Part shown: positions 1 to 8,325 of the stretch, one piece after another
How the letters are laid out: the number at the start of each line of letters is the position of its first letter
Numbering within the stretch: the stretch's first letter is position 1
Assembly (NCBI GenBank): GCA_945871285.1
Contig: CAMBWO010000002.1
Span: 1 to 51,365, forward strand
Reading direction: 5' to 3'
Length of the DNA stretch: 51,365 nucleotides
Source of the DNA: Pseudorhodobacter antarcticus
Lineage (GTDB): Bacteria > Pseudomonadota > Alphaproteobacteria > Rhodobacterales > Rhodobacteraceae
Notes under the pieces: model-generated
What the model was told of the DNA's origin: nothing
The model's input: the letters and a program-made list of their open reading frames with translations, nothing else
The model's database searches: none
Made by a program: the position numbers and the translations under genes

Positions 1-375
1 GGCATCTGGGAGGCCAAAAAGATCGCCGCCATGGCCGAGGTGTTCAACGCCGAAATGGCCCCGCACCTCTATGCGGGCCCGGTGGAATGGGCGGCCAACA
101 TCCATTTCGCCACCTCGATCCCCAACCTGCTGATCGCCGAAACCATCCAGACCGGCGGCGATTTCCACCTGAAACTGATCAAGAACACCATCACCTTCGA
201 CGATGGCTACATCATCCCCCCCGAGGCCCCCGGTCTGGGCATCGACTTTGACGAAGACCTCGCCCGCGCCCACCCGTTCAACGGCACCGGCCTGCATCTG
301 CAAATGCAAGAGGCCCCCTGCGACTACCGCCACGGCAACCGCTTTGCCGGGGGGGCACCCGCGCCTTCGACATGA
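1..375 (+). CDS. Enolase-superfamily (mandelate racemase/muconate lactonizing type) enzyme, C-terminal fragment
   Basis: The reading frame is open from base 1, so the gene starts outside the window; only about 124 C-terminal residues are seen. The visible part (AEVFNAEMAPHLYAGPVEWA, then NIHFATSIPNLLIAE) matches the end of the TIM-barrel and the capping C-terminus of mandelate racemase/muconate lactonizing enzymes, where a late histidine/glutamate region lines the active site. Members of this family dehydrate sugar acids or racemize or cycloisomerize carboxylates. The substrate cannot be told from this fragment. It converges on the BMP transporter operon and ends at a shared hairpin. Family assignment is fairly safe; the exact function is unknown. 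Confidence 0.7.
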   Translation, partial: GIWEAKKIAAMAEVFNAEMAPHLYAGPVEWAANIHFATSIPNLLIAETIQTGGDFHLKLIKNTITFDDGYIIPPEAPGLGIDFDEDLARAHPFNGTGLHLQMQEAPCDYRHGNRFAGGAPAPST

Positions 376-399
376 AAAAGGGCGGGAAAACCCCCGCCC
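375..399 (-). terminator. Rho-independent terminator of the BMP transporter operon
   Basis: On the minus strand the sequence reads GGGCGGG, a 6-nt loop, CCCGCCC and then TTTTT. This is a GC-rich 7-bp stem followed directly by a T-run, about 60-90 bases after the stop codon of the minus-strand substrate-binding protein gene. On the plus strand the same hairpin directly follows the stop of the enolase-superfamily gene, but no clean T-run follows in that direction. Confidence 0.6.
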
Positions 400-461
400 C
401 CTTCATCTTTTCACAAATATCCTGCAGGGGTGCGGGGATGCAAAATCCCCGCTCCTACCTG

Positions 462-1544
462 TCAGCTTGCGCTCTCGACGCCTTTGACGAACCAGTCCAT
501 CATCGCCAACTGCTCCAGCGTCATCACTTCGCCGGCCTTGACCCGCTCCACCCCGTCCTGGTCCAGGATCGGGCCGGTAAAGATGTCGAAGGTGCCTGCC
601 ATATAGCCCGCCTTGACCTCATCCGCCGCGGCAACCGCCTCGGGGGTGACAGCGGCGCTGTAGGGCGAGATGACGACCGTGCCGTCAACCATGCCATCCC
701 AGGTGTCGGTCGAGGTCCAGGTGCCATCCACAATCGCCTGCGCGCGCAGGATGTAATAGGGGCCCCAGATGTCCTCGATCGCGGTCAGATGCGCGGTCGG
801 TGCAAAGGCCGACATGTCGGCACCCTGACACAAGCCGAACAGACCCTTCTGCTCCAGAATCTGCAACGGCGCAGGGCTGTCGGTGTGGGTGGTGACGAAA
901 TCGCAGCCCAGGTTGACCAGCGTCTCGGTCGCGGCGGCCTCTTTCGGCGGATCGAACCAGCTGTCGATCATCACGACCTTGACCACGGCCGCCGGGTTTT
1001 GCTTTTGCGCCGCCAGCGCGAACGAGTTCACGCCCAACACCACTTCCGGAATCTTGAACGACCCCAGATAGCCCAGCACGCCAGTCGTGCTCATCTTTCC
1101 GGCAATCGTGCCCAGAACGGCGCGGCCTTCATGGAACCGGCTGTTGTAGGTCGCCACGTTGTCGGCGCGCTTGAAGCCTGTGCAATGCTCGAACTTGACG
1201 TCCGGGAATTCCTTGGCCACTTCCAGCGTCTGGTCCATATAGCCAAACGAGCAGGTAAAGATCAGCTTGCAGCCCTGCTGTGCCAGATCGCGCAGCACCG
1301 GAATTGCGCTTGCATCCTCGGCCACGTTCTCGACATAGACCGTCTCGACCTTGTCGCCCAAGGCAGCATCCACCGCCTCACGGCCCTTGTTATGTGCCCA
1401 GGTCCAGCCAAAGTCGCCGATCGGGCCCAGAAAAATAAAGCCGACCTTGACCTTGTCTTGCGCGAATGCGGGTGCGCCCACCAAGGTGGCACCGGCAACA
1501 GCGCCCGCCCCCTTGATCAGCGTCCGTCTTGAAATTGTCGTCAT
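462..1544 (-). CDS. BMP family ABC transporter substrate-binding protein (nucleoside/purine type)
   Basis: This 360-residue periplasmic binding protein of the basic membrane protein (BMP, PnrA/Med-like) family captures the ligand and delivers it to the membrane permeases. The N-terminus MTTISRRTLIKGAGAVAGA carries a twin-arginine-like motif (SRRTLIKG) followed by a hydrophobic stretch and an AFA-Q cleavage site. The mature part has the typical KVGFIFLGPIGDFGWTWAHN start of BMP proteins. It is the last gene of a minus-strand operon: ATPase, permease, permease, binding protein. Known BMP relatives bind purine nucleosides; the adjacent deaminases fit nucleoside or nucleobase uptake. Ligand identity is inferred. 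Confidence 0.88.
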   Translation of the reverse strand: MTTISRRTLIKGAGAVAGATLVGAPAFAQDKVKVGFIFLGPIGDFGWTWAHNKGREAVDAALGDKVETVYVENVAEDASAIPVLRDLAQQGCKLIFTCSFGYMDQTLEVAKEFPDVKFEHCTGFKRADNVATYNSRFHEGRAVLGTIAGKMSTTGVLGYLGSFKIPEVVLGVNSFALAAQKQNPAAVVKVVMIDSWFDPPKEAAATETLVNLGCDFVTTHTDSPAPLQILEQKGLFGLCQGADMSAFAPTAHLTAIEDIWGPYYILRAQAIVDGTWTSTDTWDGMVDGTVVISPYSAAVTPEAVAAADEVKAGYMAGTFDIFTGPILDQDGVERVKAGEVMTLEQLAMMDWFVKGVESAS

Positions 1545-1567
1545 GGATCACTCCTGTTGGTTTCTTG

Positions 1568-2491
1568 TCAGGTCGAAGGAAGAAACGGTTTTCCCAGACA
1601 CGCCGGGGCATTGCTGCCCGCCGTGCCACGGGCCGAGATGAACGTCAGGGCAACAACCGTCATGACGTAGGGCATAGCCGCCCAGAATTGCGACGGCAAG
1701 AACGAGAACCCGGCCGCCTTGGCATAAAGCTCCAACGCCATCAGTATGCCAAAGAAATAGGCACCAATCAGCAACCGCCCCATCCGCCAGCCGGCAAAGA
1801 CGACCAGCGCCAAGGCAATCCAGCCCCGCCCCGCCGTCATCTCCTCGGCCCACATCGGCGTGATGACCATGCTGAAATAGGCCCCGCCAATCCCCGCCAT
1901 CGCCCCGCCAAAGGCAATCGCGCCATAGCGGACCTTGCGGACGGAATAACCAATGCTGTGCGCGCTCAGGTCATTCTCGCCCACCGCCCGCAAGATCAGC
2001 CCGGCCCGCGTCGATTTCAGGAACCACGCCGTCAAGGGCACCATGATCAGCGCGAAATAGACGATGGGCGAATAGCCGAAGAACAGCTGCCAGATCGGGT
2101 CCTTGGCCAGCGACGCCGGGAACAGCGACCCGAACGGCATCACGATCCGCCCGGTAAACCCCACCCCCAACAGCGACGACAACCCCGGGCCAAAGATGGT
2201 CAGCGCAAGTCCCGTCGCAACCTGATTGCTGTTCAGCTGCAACACGAACACCGCAAACAACATCGACGCCGCGGCCCCGCCCGCCGCAGCCCCCAGAATG
2301 CCCACCCACGGGTTGAACGTCATCACCGTCACCGCAAAGCCGGAAATGGCGCCCATCAGCATCATCCCCTCGACCCCCAGGTTCAACACCCCCGCCTTTT
2401 CCACCACCAATTCCCCAATCCCGGCCAGCAGGATCGGCGTGGTCAGTCCGACAATGGTGATGATCGCCAAAATGATGAACTCGGCGCTCAT
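1568..2491 (-). CDS. BMP-type ABC transporter permease (second permease)
   Basis: This 307-residue integral membrane protein belongs to the BPD_transp_2/RbsC-like permease group used by BMP nucleoside importers (NupQ/YufQ-like). The start MSAEFIILAIITIVGL is chosen because its ATG overlaps the TGA of the upstream permease (ATGA, 4 bp), which marks translational coupling; the ORF-track start lies upstream inside the neighbouring gene. It contains about eight to ten hydrophobic segments and the motif EKAGVLNLGVEGMMLMGA, typical of this permease family. It pairs with the preceding permease to form the membrane channel. Confidence 0.88.
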   Translation of the reverse strand: MSAEFIILAIITIVGLTTPILLAGIGELVVEKAGVLNLGVEGMMLMGAISGFAVTVMTFNPWVGILGAAAGGAAASMLFAVFVLQLNSNQVATGLALTIFGPGLSSLLGVGFTGRIVMPFGSLFPASLAKDPIWQLFFGYSPIVYFALIMVPLTAWFLKSTRAGLILRAVGENDLSAHSIGYSVRKVRYGAIAFGGAMAGIGGAYFSMVITPMWAEEMTAGRGWIALALVVFAGWRMGRLLIGAYFFGILMALELYAKAAGFSFLPSQFWAAMPYVMTVVALTFISARGTAGSNAPACLGKPFLPST

Positions 2492-3555
2492 GCCACGGCC
2501 CCCTTGACCAGTTTGATGCGGTAGCGCACCAGAATGTCGCTTGCCAATATCAAGAACAGCATCATCGCCTGGAATATCCCCGCCGTCGAACTGGGGATCT
2601 TGACCGAGGTCTGCGCCATCTGCCCGCCCACATAGGTCACGGCCAGCACGATCCCCGCAATCAAACAGCCAATCGGGTTCAACCGCCCCAGAAAACACAC
2701 GATGATCGCGGTAAACCCGTACCCCGAGGCGAACCCCAGATCCATCTTGTGCAGCACCCCGGTAAACTCCAACGCCCCCGCCAGGCCCGCCATGCCGCCC
2801 GAGATGATCATCGCCAGCCAGATCGTCTGCTTGCCATCAAACCCGCCATGCCGCGCCGCATTGGGCGCCGACCCCACCACCCGCACCTGAAAGCCAAACA
2901 CCGACCGCGACATCAGATACCAGAACACGAACGGCAAGATCACCGCCACCAGAACCCCCAGATGCACCGTGCTGGTGCCCAAAACGGGCAAGGTCTGGCT
3001 GTCCACCAACGGCGCGGTCACCGGAAAATTGCGCCCCTCGGGGTCCTTCCACGGCCCGCCGACCAGATAGCTCAGCGCATGGCCCGCGACATAGGTCAGC
3101 ATCAGGCTGGACAGAATCTCATTCACACTGAACCGCGTGCGCAACCCCGCCGGCACCGCCGCCCAAGCCGCCCCGCCGATCACCCCCGCCGCCACCATCA
3201 GCGTCACCACCACCGGCCCGCCCATCGTGCCAAAGGCCAACCCCACCCCGGTCGCACACAGCGCGCCGACGATATACTGCCCCTCGGCCCCGATGTTCCA
3301 GACCTGCGCCCGGTTCGCCACCGACAAACCCAGCGCGATGATGATCAACGGCGCCGCCTTGACCGCCACATCCTGCCATTTGTAACTGGTGATCAGCGGG
3401 GTGATGAAAATATCCGTCACCGCCTTGAACCCGTCGATCCCCAGCAGATCAAACACCACAATCCCGATCAGCATCGTGACCAGAACCGACACGACCGGCG
3501 TCACCACCAGCATCGCCATGCTGGGTTCGCGCCGCTTTTCCAGTTTAATGCGCAT
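2488..3555 (-). CDS. BMP-type ABC transporter permease (first permease)
   Basis: This is a 355-residue membrane protein with multiple hydrophobic segments; the family motif NRAQVWNIGAEGQYIVGAL near residues 90-110 is a hallmark of NupP/YufP-like permeases. The start MRIKLEKRREPS is preferred over the longer ORF because it overlaps the end of the ATPase gene by 11 bp, whereas the upstream extension lies fully inside that gene. It forms a heterodimeric channel with the next gene. The positively charged N-terminus before the first membrane segment suits a cytoplasmic N-terminus. Confidence 0.88.
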   Translation of the reverse strand: MRIKLEKRREPSMAMLVVTPVVSVLVTMLIGIVVFDLLGIDGFKAVTDIFITPLITSYKWQDVAVKAAPLIIIALGLSVANRAQVWNIGAEGQYIVGALCATGVGLAFGTMGGPVVVTLMVAAGVIGGAAWAAVPAGLRTRFSVNEILSSLMLTYVAGHALSYLVGGPWKDPEGRNFPVTAPLVDSQTLPVLGTSTVHLGVLVAVILPFVFWYLMSRSVFGFQVRVVGSAPNAARHGGFDGKQTIWLAMIISGGMAGLAGALEFTGVLHKMDLGFASGYGFTAIIVCFLGRLNPIGCLIAGIVLAVTYVGGQMAQTSVKIPSSTAGIFQAMMLFLILASDILVRYRIKLVKGAVA

Positions 3556-5104
3556 GGGTGTTCTCCCCCACCGGCTCGGAACCGTGAATGCCACCCATCA
3601 GCAACCCGATCTCCTCGATCCTGGCATCCGCCACCGCCATTGCGGGCGACAAGCGCCCCTCGTTGATCACCGCCAAGGTGTCGCACAGCGACAAAAGCTC
3701 GTCCAAGTCCTGGCTGATCACCACAATCGCCGACCCCTGCGCCGCCAGATCGACCAGCGCCTGATGTATCGCCGCCGCAGCCCCCGCATCCACCCCCCAG
3801 GTCGGCTGCGACACCACCAGCACATCAGGTTTTTGCAAAATCTCGCGCCCCATGATGAATTTCTGCAAATTCCCGCCCGACAGACTTTCGGCAAAGGCCC
3901 CCGGCCCCGTCGCCTTGACGGCAAACACCTCGATCACCTCACCGGCATAGGTCCGCGCGGCTTGGGCGTTGATCATGCCGCCCCGCACCATGCCCATGCG
4001 GTCCCGCCCGGTCAAAATCGCATTGTCCGCCAGCGAAAAATCCGGCACCGCCGCATGGCCGTTGCGCTCCTCGGGGACCGACGCCATGCCCACCAGCCGC
4101 CGCGCCTTGGCCGACAGGCGGCCAATCTCGGCCCCGCTGACCGTGATCGCGCCATGGTCCTGCACCGGCACCTCACCCGACAGCGCCATCATCAGCGCGT
4201 TCTGCCCGTTGCCCGCCACACCCGCGATGCCAAAAATCTCACCCGCCCGCACCGAAAACCCGATGTCGCGCAGCGCCGTGCCGAACGGCCCGTCCTTGGG
4301 CACGCTCAACCCCCGCGCCACCAGCTTCTCCGCGCCAAAGACGCGCCCCGGCTTGCGCTGAATTTCCTTCAGATTGCCGCCGATCATCTTTTCCGCCATC
4401 GACCGGCTGGTTTCCACCGATGGATCACAGGTATCGACCAGCTTGCCGCCGCGCAGGATCGTCGCCGAATCGCACAACGCCTTGATTTCATGCAATTTGT
4501 GGCTGATGTACAGGATCGAACAGCCCTCGGACGCCAACTGCCGCAGCACGACGAACAGCTGCTCCACCTCTTGCGGGGTCAGCACCGAGGTCGGCTCATC
4601 CATGATCAGCAGGTTGGGGTTCAGCAGCAATGCCCGCACAATCTCGATCCGCTGCCGCTCGCCCACCGACAGGGTCGAAACAATCCGATGCGGCTCCAGC
4701 TTCAGCCCATACTGCCCCATCACGGCCAGAATCTTCGCCTCCAGATCGCGGGCTGCTATGCTGGCATCCATCCCCAGCGCGATGTTTTCCAGCACGGTCA
4801 TCGCCTCGAACAGCGAAAAATGCTGAAACACCATGCCAATGCCCAGCTTGCGCGCCGCCTTGGGGTTGGCCACCGTGATCCGCTGGCCGTTCCAGCGAAT
4901 TTCCCCGGCATCGGGCTGCATGATGCCGTAAATCATCTTGACCAGTGTCGATTTTCCCGCGCCATTCTCGCCCAGCAATGCATGAATTTCCCCGGGGCGA
5001 ACCGAGAAGCTGACATGGTCATTCGCCAGAACGCCGGGAAAGCGTTTGGTAATGCCGTTCAATTCCAGTCTTGGGGTCAGGCTGTCCTCCATCGCGGCGC
5101 TCAT
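3545..5104 (-). CDS. BMP-type ABC transporter ATP-binding protein (two fused nucleotide-binding domains)
   Basis: This 519-residue protein has tandem ABC ATPase domains. Domain 1 has Walker A GENGAGKST, signature LSVGERQ and Walker B LLIMDEPTSVL. Domain 2 has a degenerate P-loop (GVAGNGQNALM), signature LSGGNLQ and a Walker B region reading VLVVSQPTWGVDAGA, in which the usual DEP is SQP; so only domain 1 is expected to be fully catalytic, as in other nucleoside-type importers. It is the first gene of the operon and powers the two downstream permeases. An alternative start exists four codons in. The family is clear. Confidence 0.9.
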   Translation of the reverse strand: MSAAMEDSLTPRLELNGITKRFPGVLANDHVSFSVRPGEIHALLGENGAGKSTLVKMIYGIMQPDAGEIRWNGQRITVANPKAARKLGIGMVFQHFSLFEAMTVLENIALGMDASIAARDLEAKILAVMGQYGLKLEPHRIVSTLSVGERQRIEIVRALLLNPNLLIMDEPTSVLTPQEVEQLFVVLRQLASEGCSILYISHKLHEIKALCDSATILRGGKLVDTCDPSVETSRSMAEKMIGGNLKEIQRKPGRVFGAEKLVARGLSVPKDGPFGTALRDIGFSVRAGEIFGIAGVAGNGQNALMMALSGEVPVQDHGAITVSGAEIGRLSAKARRLVGMASVPEERNGHAAVPDFSLADNAILTGRDRMGMVRGGMINAQAARTYAGEVIEVFAVKATGPGAFAESLSGGNLQKFIMGREILQKPDVLVVSQPTWGVDAGAAAAIHQALVDLAAQGSAIVVISQDLDELLSLCDTLAVINEGRLSPAMAVADARIEEIGLLMGGIHGSEPVGENTHAH

Positions 5105-5433
5105 CCCGCTGCCCCATGCTGAACGCCCGGACCTGACCTGCCCAGCCCGCGCGCATTTGAAACAGCTTCAAGTTTCATCCACATCTGACGCGCCGCGCCG
5201 ACATGGGGCCGCCGTCCGGTGCACCCAGTTTCCAAGCCGTTCCCCATCCTGTCCCCTCGCTTGTTGCGCTGCGGGGGTTGGGGTCAGGCTAGACTGGAAA
5301 ACGTGCAACCGACAAGACTTTCATCAGGATAGCGGCCCGAATAAACGGCATCTGCCTGTTTTCTGCGTTTTTACTTGAATCCGCCGCCCGTCCCGGCGAC
5401 GATTTGCGCAACTTGTCCTCTGGGGGTCCGACC
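5105..5433. promoter_or_regulatory. Divergent intergenic region between BMP importer operon and deaminase gene
   Basis: These 329 bases separate two divergent genes and must hold promoters for both. A small inverted repeat TTGAA-N5-TTCAA sits at 5157-5171, about 50 bases upstream of the importer operon start, and could be a repressor operator. I see no convincing riboswitch or clear sigma70 consensus. A GGGGG tract just before 5434 can serve as the deaminase ribosome binding site. Confidence 0.4.
5157..5171. promoter_or_regulatory. Inverted repeat TTGAA-N5-TTCAA, possible operator
   Basis: The sequence TTGAAACAGCTTCAA has perfect 5-bp arms. Its position upstream of the importer ATPase gene suggests a binding site for a dimeric repressor, but no regulator gene is adjacent and a short repeat can arise by chance. 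Confidence 0.25.
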
Positions 5434-5904
5434 ATGCTTGATCACGAAGCTTTCCTGCGCCTTGCCATCGCCGAGTCGCGCAAGGCGCGCGAGGCGGGCA
5501 ATCACCCCTTTGCCAGCATCCTCGTGGGGCCCGACGGCACCATCCTGATGACCCAGCACAACGCCTATATGCCCGACCACGACATGACCGGCCACGCCGA
5601 ACGCGTGCTGATGACCCGCGCCTCGACCAGCCTGCCGCCCGCCCTGCTGCGCGAATGCACGATCTATACCAGCGCCGAACCCTGCGCGATGTGTGCCGGC
5701 GCGATCTACTGGACGGGTCTGAAACGCGTGGTCTACGGCCTGACCGAAAAAGATCTCAAGGCGATCACCGGCGACCACCCCGAAAACCCCACCCTCGACC
5801 TGCCCTGCGAGGTGGTCTTTGCCGCCGGTCAGCGCCAGGTTGAGGTGATCGGCCCCATGCTGGAGGCCGAGGCCGCCGCGGTGCACGAGGGGGCGTGGGG
5901 CTGA
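5434..5904 (+). CDS. CDA-fold nucleoside/nucleobase deaminase
   Basis: This 156-residue zinc-dependent deaminase has the cytidine deaminase fold. The zinc/catalytic motifs are visible: GHAERV (HAE, ligand His and proton-shuttle Glu) and PCAMCAGAI (PCxxC, two cysteine ligands). Such proteins hydrolytically remove an exocyclic amino group from guanine, cytosine or adenosine in free or tRNA-bound form. The small size and its divergent position next to a nucleoside-type importer point to free nucleobase or nucleoside deamination (guanine deaminase is one option) rather than tRNA editing. The start MLDHEAF follows a GGGGG tract; the ORF extends 10 codons further upstream. Confidence 0.8.
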   Translation: MLDHEAFLRLAIAESRKAREAGNHPFASILVGPDGTILMTQHNAYMPDHDMTGHAERVLMTRASTSLPPALLRECTIYTSAEPCAMCAGAIYWTGLKRVVYGLTEKDLKAITGDHPENPTLDLPCEVVFAAGQRQVEVIGPMLEAEAAAVHEGAWG

Positions 5905-5955
5905 GTTATACCTAACATAGGGTTAACGAAAATCGCCAACCCTATGAAATATAAC
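5904..5955. terminator. Inverted repeat after the deaminase gene, possible bidirectional terminator
   Basis: CATAGGGTT (5916-5924) pairs with AACCCTATG (5938-5946), a perfect 9-bp stem with a 13-nt loop. Outer GTTATA/TATAAC segments can extend it imperfectly. It begins at the deaminase stop codon, between two convergent genes. There is no strong T-run, so the terminator role is tentative. Confidence 0.4.
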
Positions 5956-5966
5956 GGTTTTCAAAA

Positions 5967-5984
5967 GTGTCCACGCGCGGACAC
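5967..5984. repeat. Palindrome GTGTCCACGCGCGGACAC, copy 1 of 2
   Basis: GTGTCC and GGACAC are perfect 6-bp arms around ACGCGC. An almost identical 16-bp perfect palindrome, TGTCCACGCGTGGACA, lies at 49715-49730. Both copies sit in convergent intergenic gaps immediately next to the stop codon of a minus-strand gene. It could be a protein binding site or a small hairpin acting in transcript termination. Confidence 0.5.
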
Positions 5985-7274
5985 TCAAATTTTCGGCGCA
6001 AAATCCCGCCCCCCATCAATTTCCGCTGGCCGCCCCTCCAGGAAAAGCTGCCCAATCTGCGGGGCGGTGCGGGCAATCACGCGGCCCCTGCGGATCACGG
6101 CCAGCCTGACCGGCTTCAACCGCAACGCCTCGGCCGGGTCGCGCGCCTGCAAGATCACCAGATCGGCGTTGCAGCCCTTTTCCAGCCCATAGCCCTGCAA
6201 CCCCATCGTCCGGGCCGAATTGACCGTCAGCGCGTCGAATATGCGGGATTTATCCTCCATCGAGGCCATCTGGGCCACATGGATCGCCATGTGGCCCACC
6301 TCCAGCATGTCGCCCTGCCCCATCGAATACCACGGGTCCATCACGCAATCATGGCCGAAAGACACGTTGATCCCGGCCTCCATCAACTCCTTGACCCGCG
6401 TCATGCCCCGCCGCTTGGGATAGCTGTCGTGCCGCCCTTGCAGCATGATGTTGATCAGGGGGTTCGGGATGACATTCATCCCCGCCTCCGCGATCAGCGG
6501 AATCAGCTTGCTGACATAATAGTTGTCCATCGAATGCATCGACGTCAGATGCGACCCCGCCACCCGCCCCTGCAACCCAAAGCGCACCGTCTGCTGGGCC
6601 AAGGTCTCGACATGCCGGCTCAGCGGATCGTCCGTCTCATCGCAATGCATGTCCACCGGCAAACCCCGGTCGGCGGCAATGCGGCACAACGCCTCGACCG
6701 AAAGCCGCCCCTCCTCCATCGTCCGTTCAAAATGCGGGATGCCGCCGACGATATCAGCCCCCATGTCCAGGGCGCGGTTGAAGGCCGCAACCCCCTCGGG
6801 CGCCCGGAAATACCCGTCCTGCGGAAAGGCGACGATTTGCAGGTCCAGATAGGGCTTTACCCGCTCCCGCACCTCGATCATCGCCTCGATCGTCACCAGT
6901 CGCGGGTCCGAAGTGTCAACATGGGTGCGCACCGCCAGCAACCCCTGCGTCACCGCCAGATCACAATAGCGCAGCGCCCGTTCCACCAGCGCCTCACGCG
7001 TCAAGGTCGGCCGCAACTCACCCCACAGCGCAATCCCCTCCAACAAAGTGCCCGACCGGTTCATCCGGGGCAGGCCCAGCGACAAGGTCGCATCCATGTG
7101 AAAATGCGGGTCAATGAAGGGCGGCGTCACCAAACGCCCCGTCGCGTCGATCTCCTCCCGCGCCGTCGCGTCGATCCTGACCCCGACGGCCGCGATGGTC
7201 GCGCCCATGACCGCAATGTCGACCCCGCTGCGCCCGTCAGGCAGATTGGCGTTCCGGATGATCAGATCAAACAT
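5985..7274 (-). CDS. codA: Cytosine deaminase-like amidohydrolase
   Basis: This 429-residue metal-dependent hydrolase closely follows the E. coli CodA pattern along its whole length. It has PPFIDPHFHMDATLS (first metal-binding HxH), RTHVDTSDP, LQIVAFPQDG, GGIPHFERT, VDMHCDETDDP (HCDE, metal and proton shuttle), SHLTSMHS and SFGHDCVMDPWY (metal Asp). CodA converts cytosine to uracil and ammonia in the cytosol. The gene is convergent with the deaminase and close to the BMP importer, so a role in using imported pyrimidines is likely. Related amidohydrolases can act on isoguanine or other cyclic amides, so the exact substrate is not certain. Confidence 0.85.
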   Translation of the reverse strand: MFDLIIRNANLPDGRSGVDIAVMGATIAAVGVRIDATAREEIDATGRLVTPPFIDPHFHMDATLSLGLPRMNRSGTLLEGIALWGELRPTLTREALVERALRYCDLAVTQGLLAVRTHVDTSDPRLVTIEAMIEVRERVKPYLDLQIVAFPQDGYFRAPEGVAAFNRALDMGADIVGGIPHFERTMEEGRLSVEALCRIAADRGLPVDMHCDETDDPLSRHVETLAQQTVRFGLQGRVAGSHLTSMHSMDNYYVSKLIPLIAEAGMNVIPNPLINIMLQGRHDSYPKRRGMTRVKELMEAGINVSFGHDCVMDPWYSMGQGDMLEVGHMAIHVAQMASMEDKSRIFDALTVNSARTMGLQGYGLEKGCNADLVILQARDPAEALRLKPVRLAVIRRGRVIARTAPQIGQLFLEGRPAEIDGGRDFAPKI

Positions 7275-7440
7275 GCTGTGGCCTTCCCCGCTGTCCAGCG
7301 TGACTATCCCCCGATAAACCCGGCCTGTGCAACTGCCGACGCACCAAAAGCACCGGCTGGCTGCCAGGCATCGCTGATCCGTTGGATCACGGCAGGGTCC
7401 GGCCGCAGTTCGGGCAATGAAAACGCGCCCCGCGGTCCGT

Positions 7441-7456
7441 TAACCAAGGGTTAACC
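7441..7456 (+). promoter_or_regulatory. CtrA-type binding box TTAA-N7-TTAA
   Basis: TTAACCAAGGGTTAAC matches the alphaproteobacterial CtrA consensus TTAA-N7-TTAAC exactly. It lies 22 bases upstream of the ATG of a small lipoprotein gene, in the promoter position expected for direct control. That CtrA acts here is inferred from the motif alone. Confidence 0.5.
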
Positions 7457-7477
7457 AAACCACAGCAGAGTGCGGGG

Positions 7478-7777
7478 ATGAGATGGCTTATCCCCCTGAT
7501 CTTGCTCGCCGCCTGCGGCGCACAGCCCTCGCCCACCATGCTGGGGGCCGAGCGGCGCGATGTCGTCGCTTCCGGGCGCAGCTACGCCGTGTTCTGGACC
7601 CCACGCCGGGTCGAGGTGATCCGGCTTGGTTGGGCCTCACCGGGTGAGCATCAGGGGATACGGGCGACGATGCTGGACCTGATCCCGCAGGTCACGGGAT
7701 GCCGGCTGAACGAGCGCAGCATCACCGGGGACTCCGGCGAAATGCGCGGCGCGATCACTTGCCCGAGGGGCCCTTGA
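7478..7777 (+). CDS. Small predicted lipoprotein
   Basis: This 99-residue protein starts MRWLIPLILLAACG, a short signal peptide ending in a lipobox (LLAAC), so the mature protein should be lipid-anchored at Cys13 to the cell envelope. The rest contains two further cysteines (TGCRLNER and AITCPRG) that could form a disulfide. I do not recognise a named family. A CtrA-type box lies directly upstream. Its 3' end overlaps the convergent minus-strand gene by 23 bp. Confidence 0.6.
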   Translation: MRWLIPLILLAACGAQPSPTMLGAERRDVVASGRSYAVFWTPRRVEVIRLGWASPGEHQGIRATMLDLIPQVTGCRLNERSITGDSGEMRGAITCPRGP

Positions 7778-7946
7778 CCAAAAGGACATAGCCCGCATAA
7801 ACCCCTGACCCCAAGAACAAAATCCCCCAGAACGGCTCTTGAAACCAGAACTCGGCCAGACCCCACAGGGTGGGCAGGATGAAGGTCGCCCAGCGGCGCC
7901 AAACCGGGGCAAAGAACGGGTCGTCGGCATCCAGAATTTTTTTCAT
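7755..7946 (-). CDS. Small membrane protein, DUF3329-like
   Basis: This 63-residue protein starts MKKILDADDPFFAPVWRRW, followed by two hydrophobic segments (roughly residues 20-34 and 40-56). The 'DxDDPFFxPxWRR' start resembles small DUF3329-type inner-membrane proteins of Rhodobacteraceae; that likeness is from memory. Function unknown. It overlaps the convergent lipoprotein gene at the 3' ends. Confidence 0.55.
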   Translation of the reverse strand: MKKILDADDPFFAPVWRRWATFILPTLWGLAEFWFQEPFWGILFLGSGVYAGYVLLVKGPSGK

Positions 7947-8070
7947 GCGCGCACTCTAGTCGATCCCGCCGCGGCTTGCCAAGGCACGGCCTTCATCTTG
8001 CCTGGGCCGCATGCTACGTTACGCTTGGGCGGACCGCCGAACCTCGGTCACGCCAAAGGGGGACGCTGCG

Positions 8071-8325
8071 ATGTCATTTTTTGGTTTTCTGTCAGTTCTG
8101 ATCATCGGTGGCATCAGCGGCTGGCTGGCGGGGCGCTTGGTCACAGGCTACGGCTTTGGTTTGATTGGAAATATTGCCGTAGGAATCGTGGGCGCCCTTG
8201 TCGCGCAACTGCTGTTCCCGCGCATTGGCCTCGGCTTTGGCGGCGGGGCGTTCTCCGACATCGTGCGGGCCACCTTTGGCGCAGTGATCCTGCTGGTGCT
8301 GATCCGGGTTGTCAGGCGCGCCTGA
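8071..8325 (+). CDS. GlsB/YeaQ/YmgE-family small membrane protein
   Basis: This 84-residue, very hydrophobic protein has the family pattern: GGISGWLAGRLV, then GNIAVGIVGALVAQLLFP, then a C-terminal membrane helix VRATFGAVILLVLIRVV. Members are stress-associated transglycosylase-associated inner-membrane proteins of unclear biochemical role. The start MSFFGFLSV follows a purine-rich AAAGGGGGA ribosome binding site; the ORF-track start is 20 codons too early. Its stop codon directly abuts the stop of the convergent minus-strand gene with no spacer. Confidence 0.75.
   Translation: MSFFGFLSVLIIGGISGWLAGRLVTGYGFGLIGNIAVGIVGALVAQLLFPRIGLGFGGGAFSDIVRATFGAVILLVLIRVVRRA

Noticed and set aside
3389-5122. 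577-codon plus-strand ORF opposite the BMP ATPase gene
   Set aside because: Rich in Arg/His/Pro, no recognisable domain, fully antisense to a gene with clear ABC motifs.
5105-5433. Purine riboswitch upstream of the nucleoside importer
   Set aside because: The gap does not show the conserved three-way junction core of purine or preQ1 riboswitches; I could not support it by eye.
5967-7454. 495-codon plus-strand ORF opposite codA
   Set aside because: Antisense shadow of a well-conserved cytosine deaminase; composition not protein-like.
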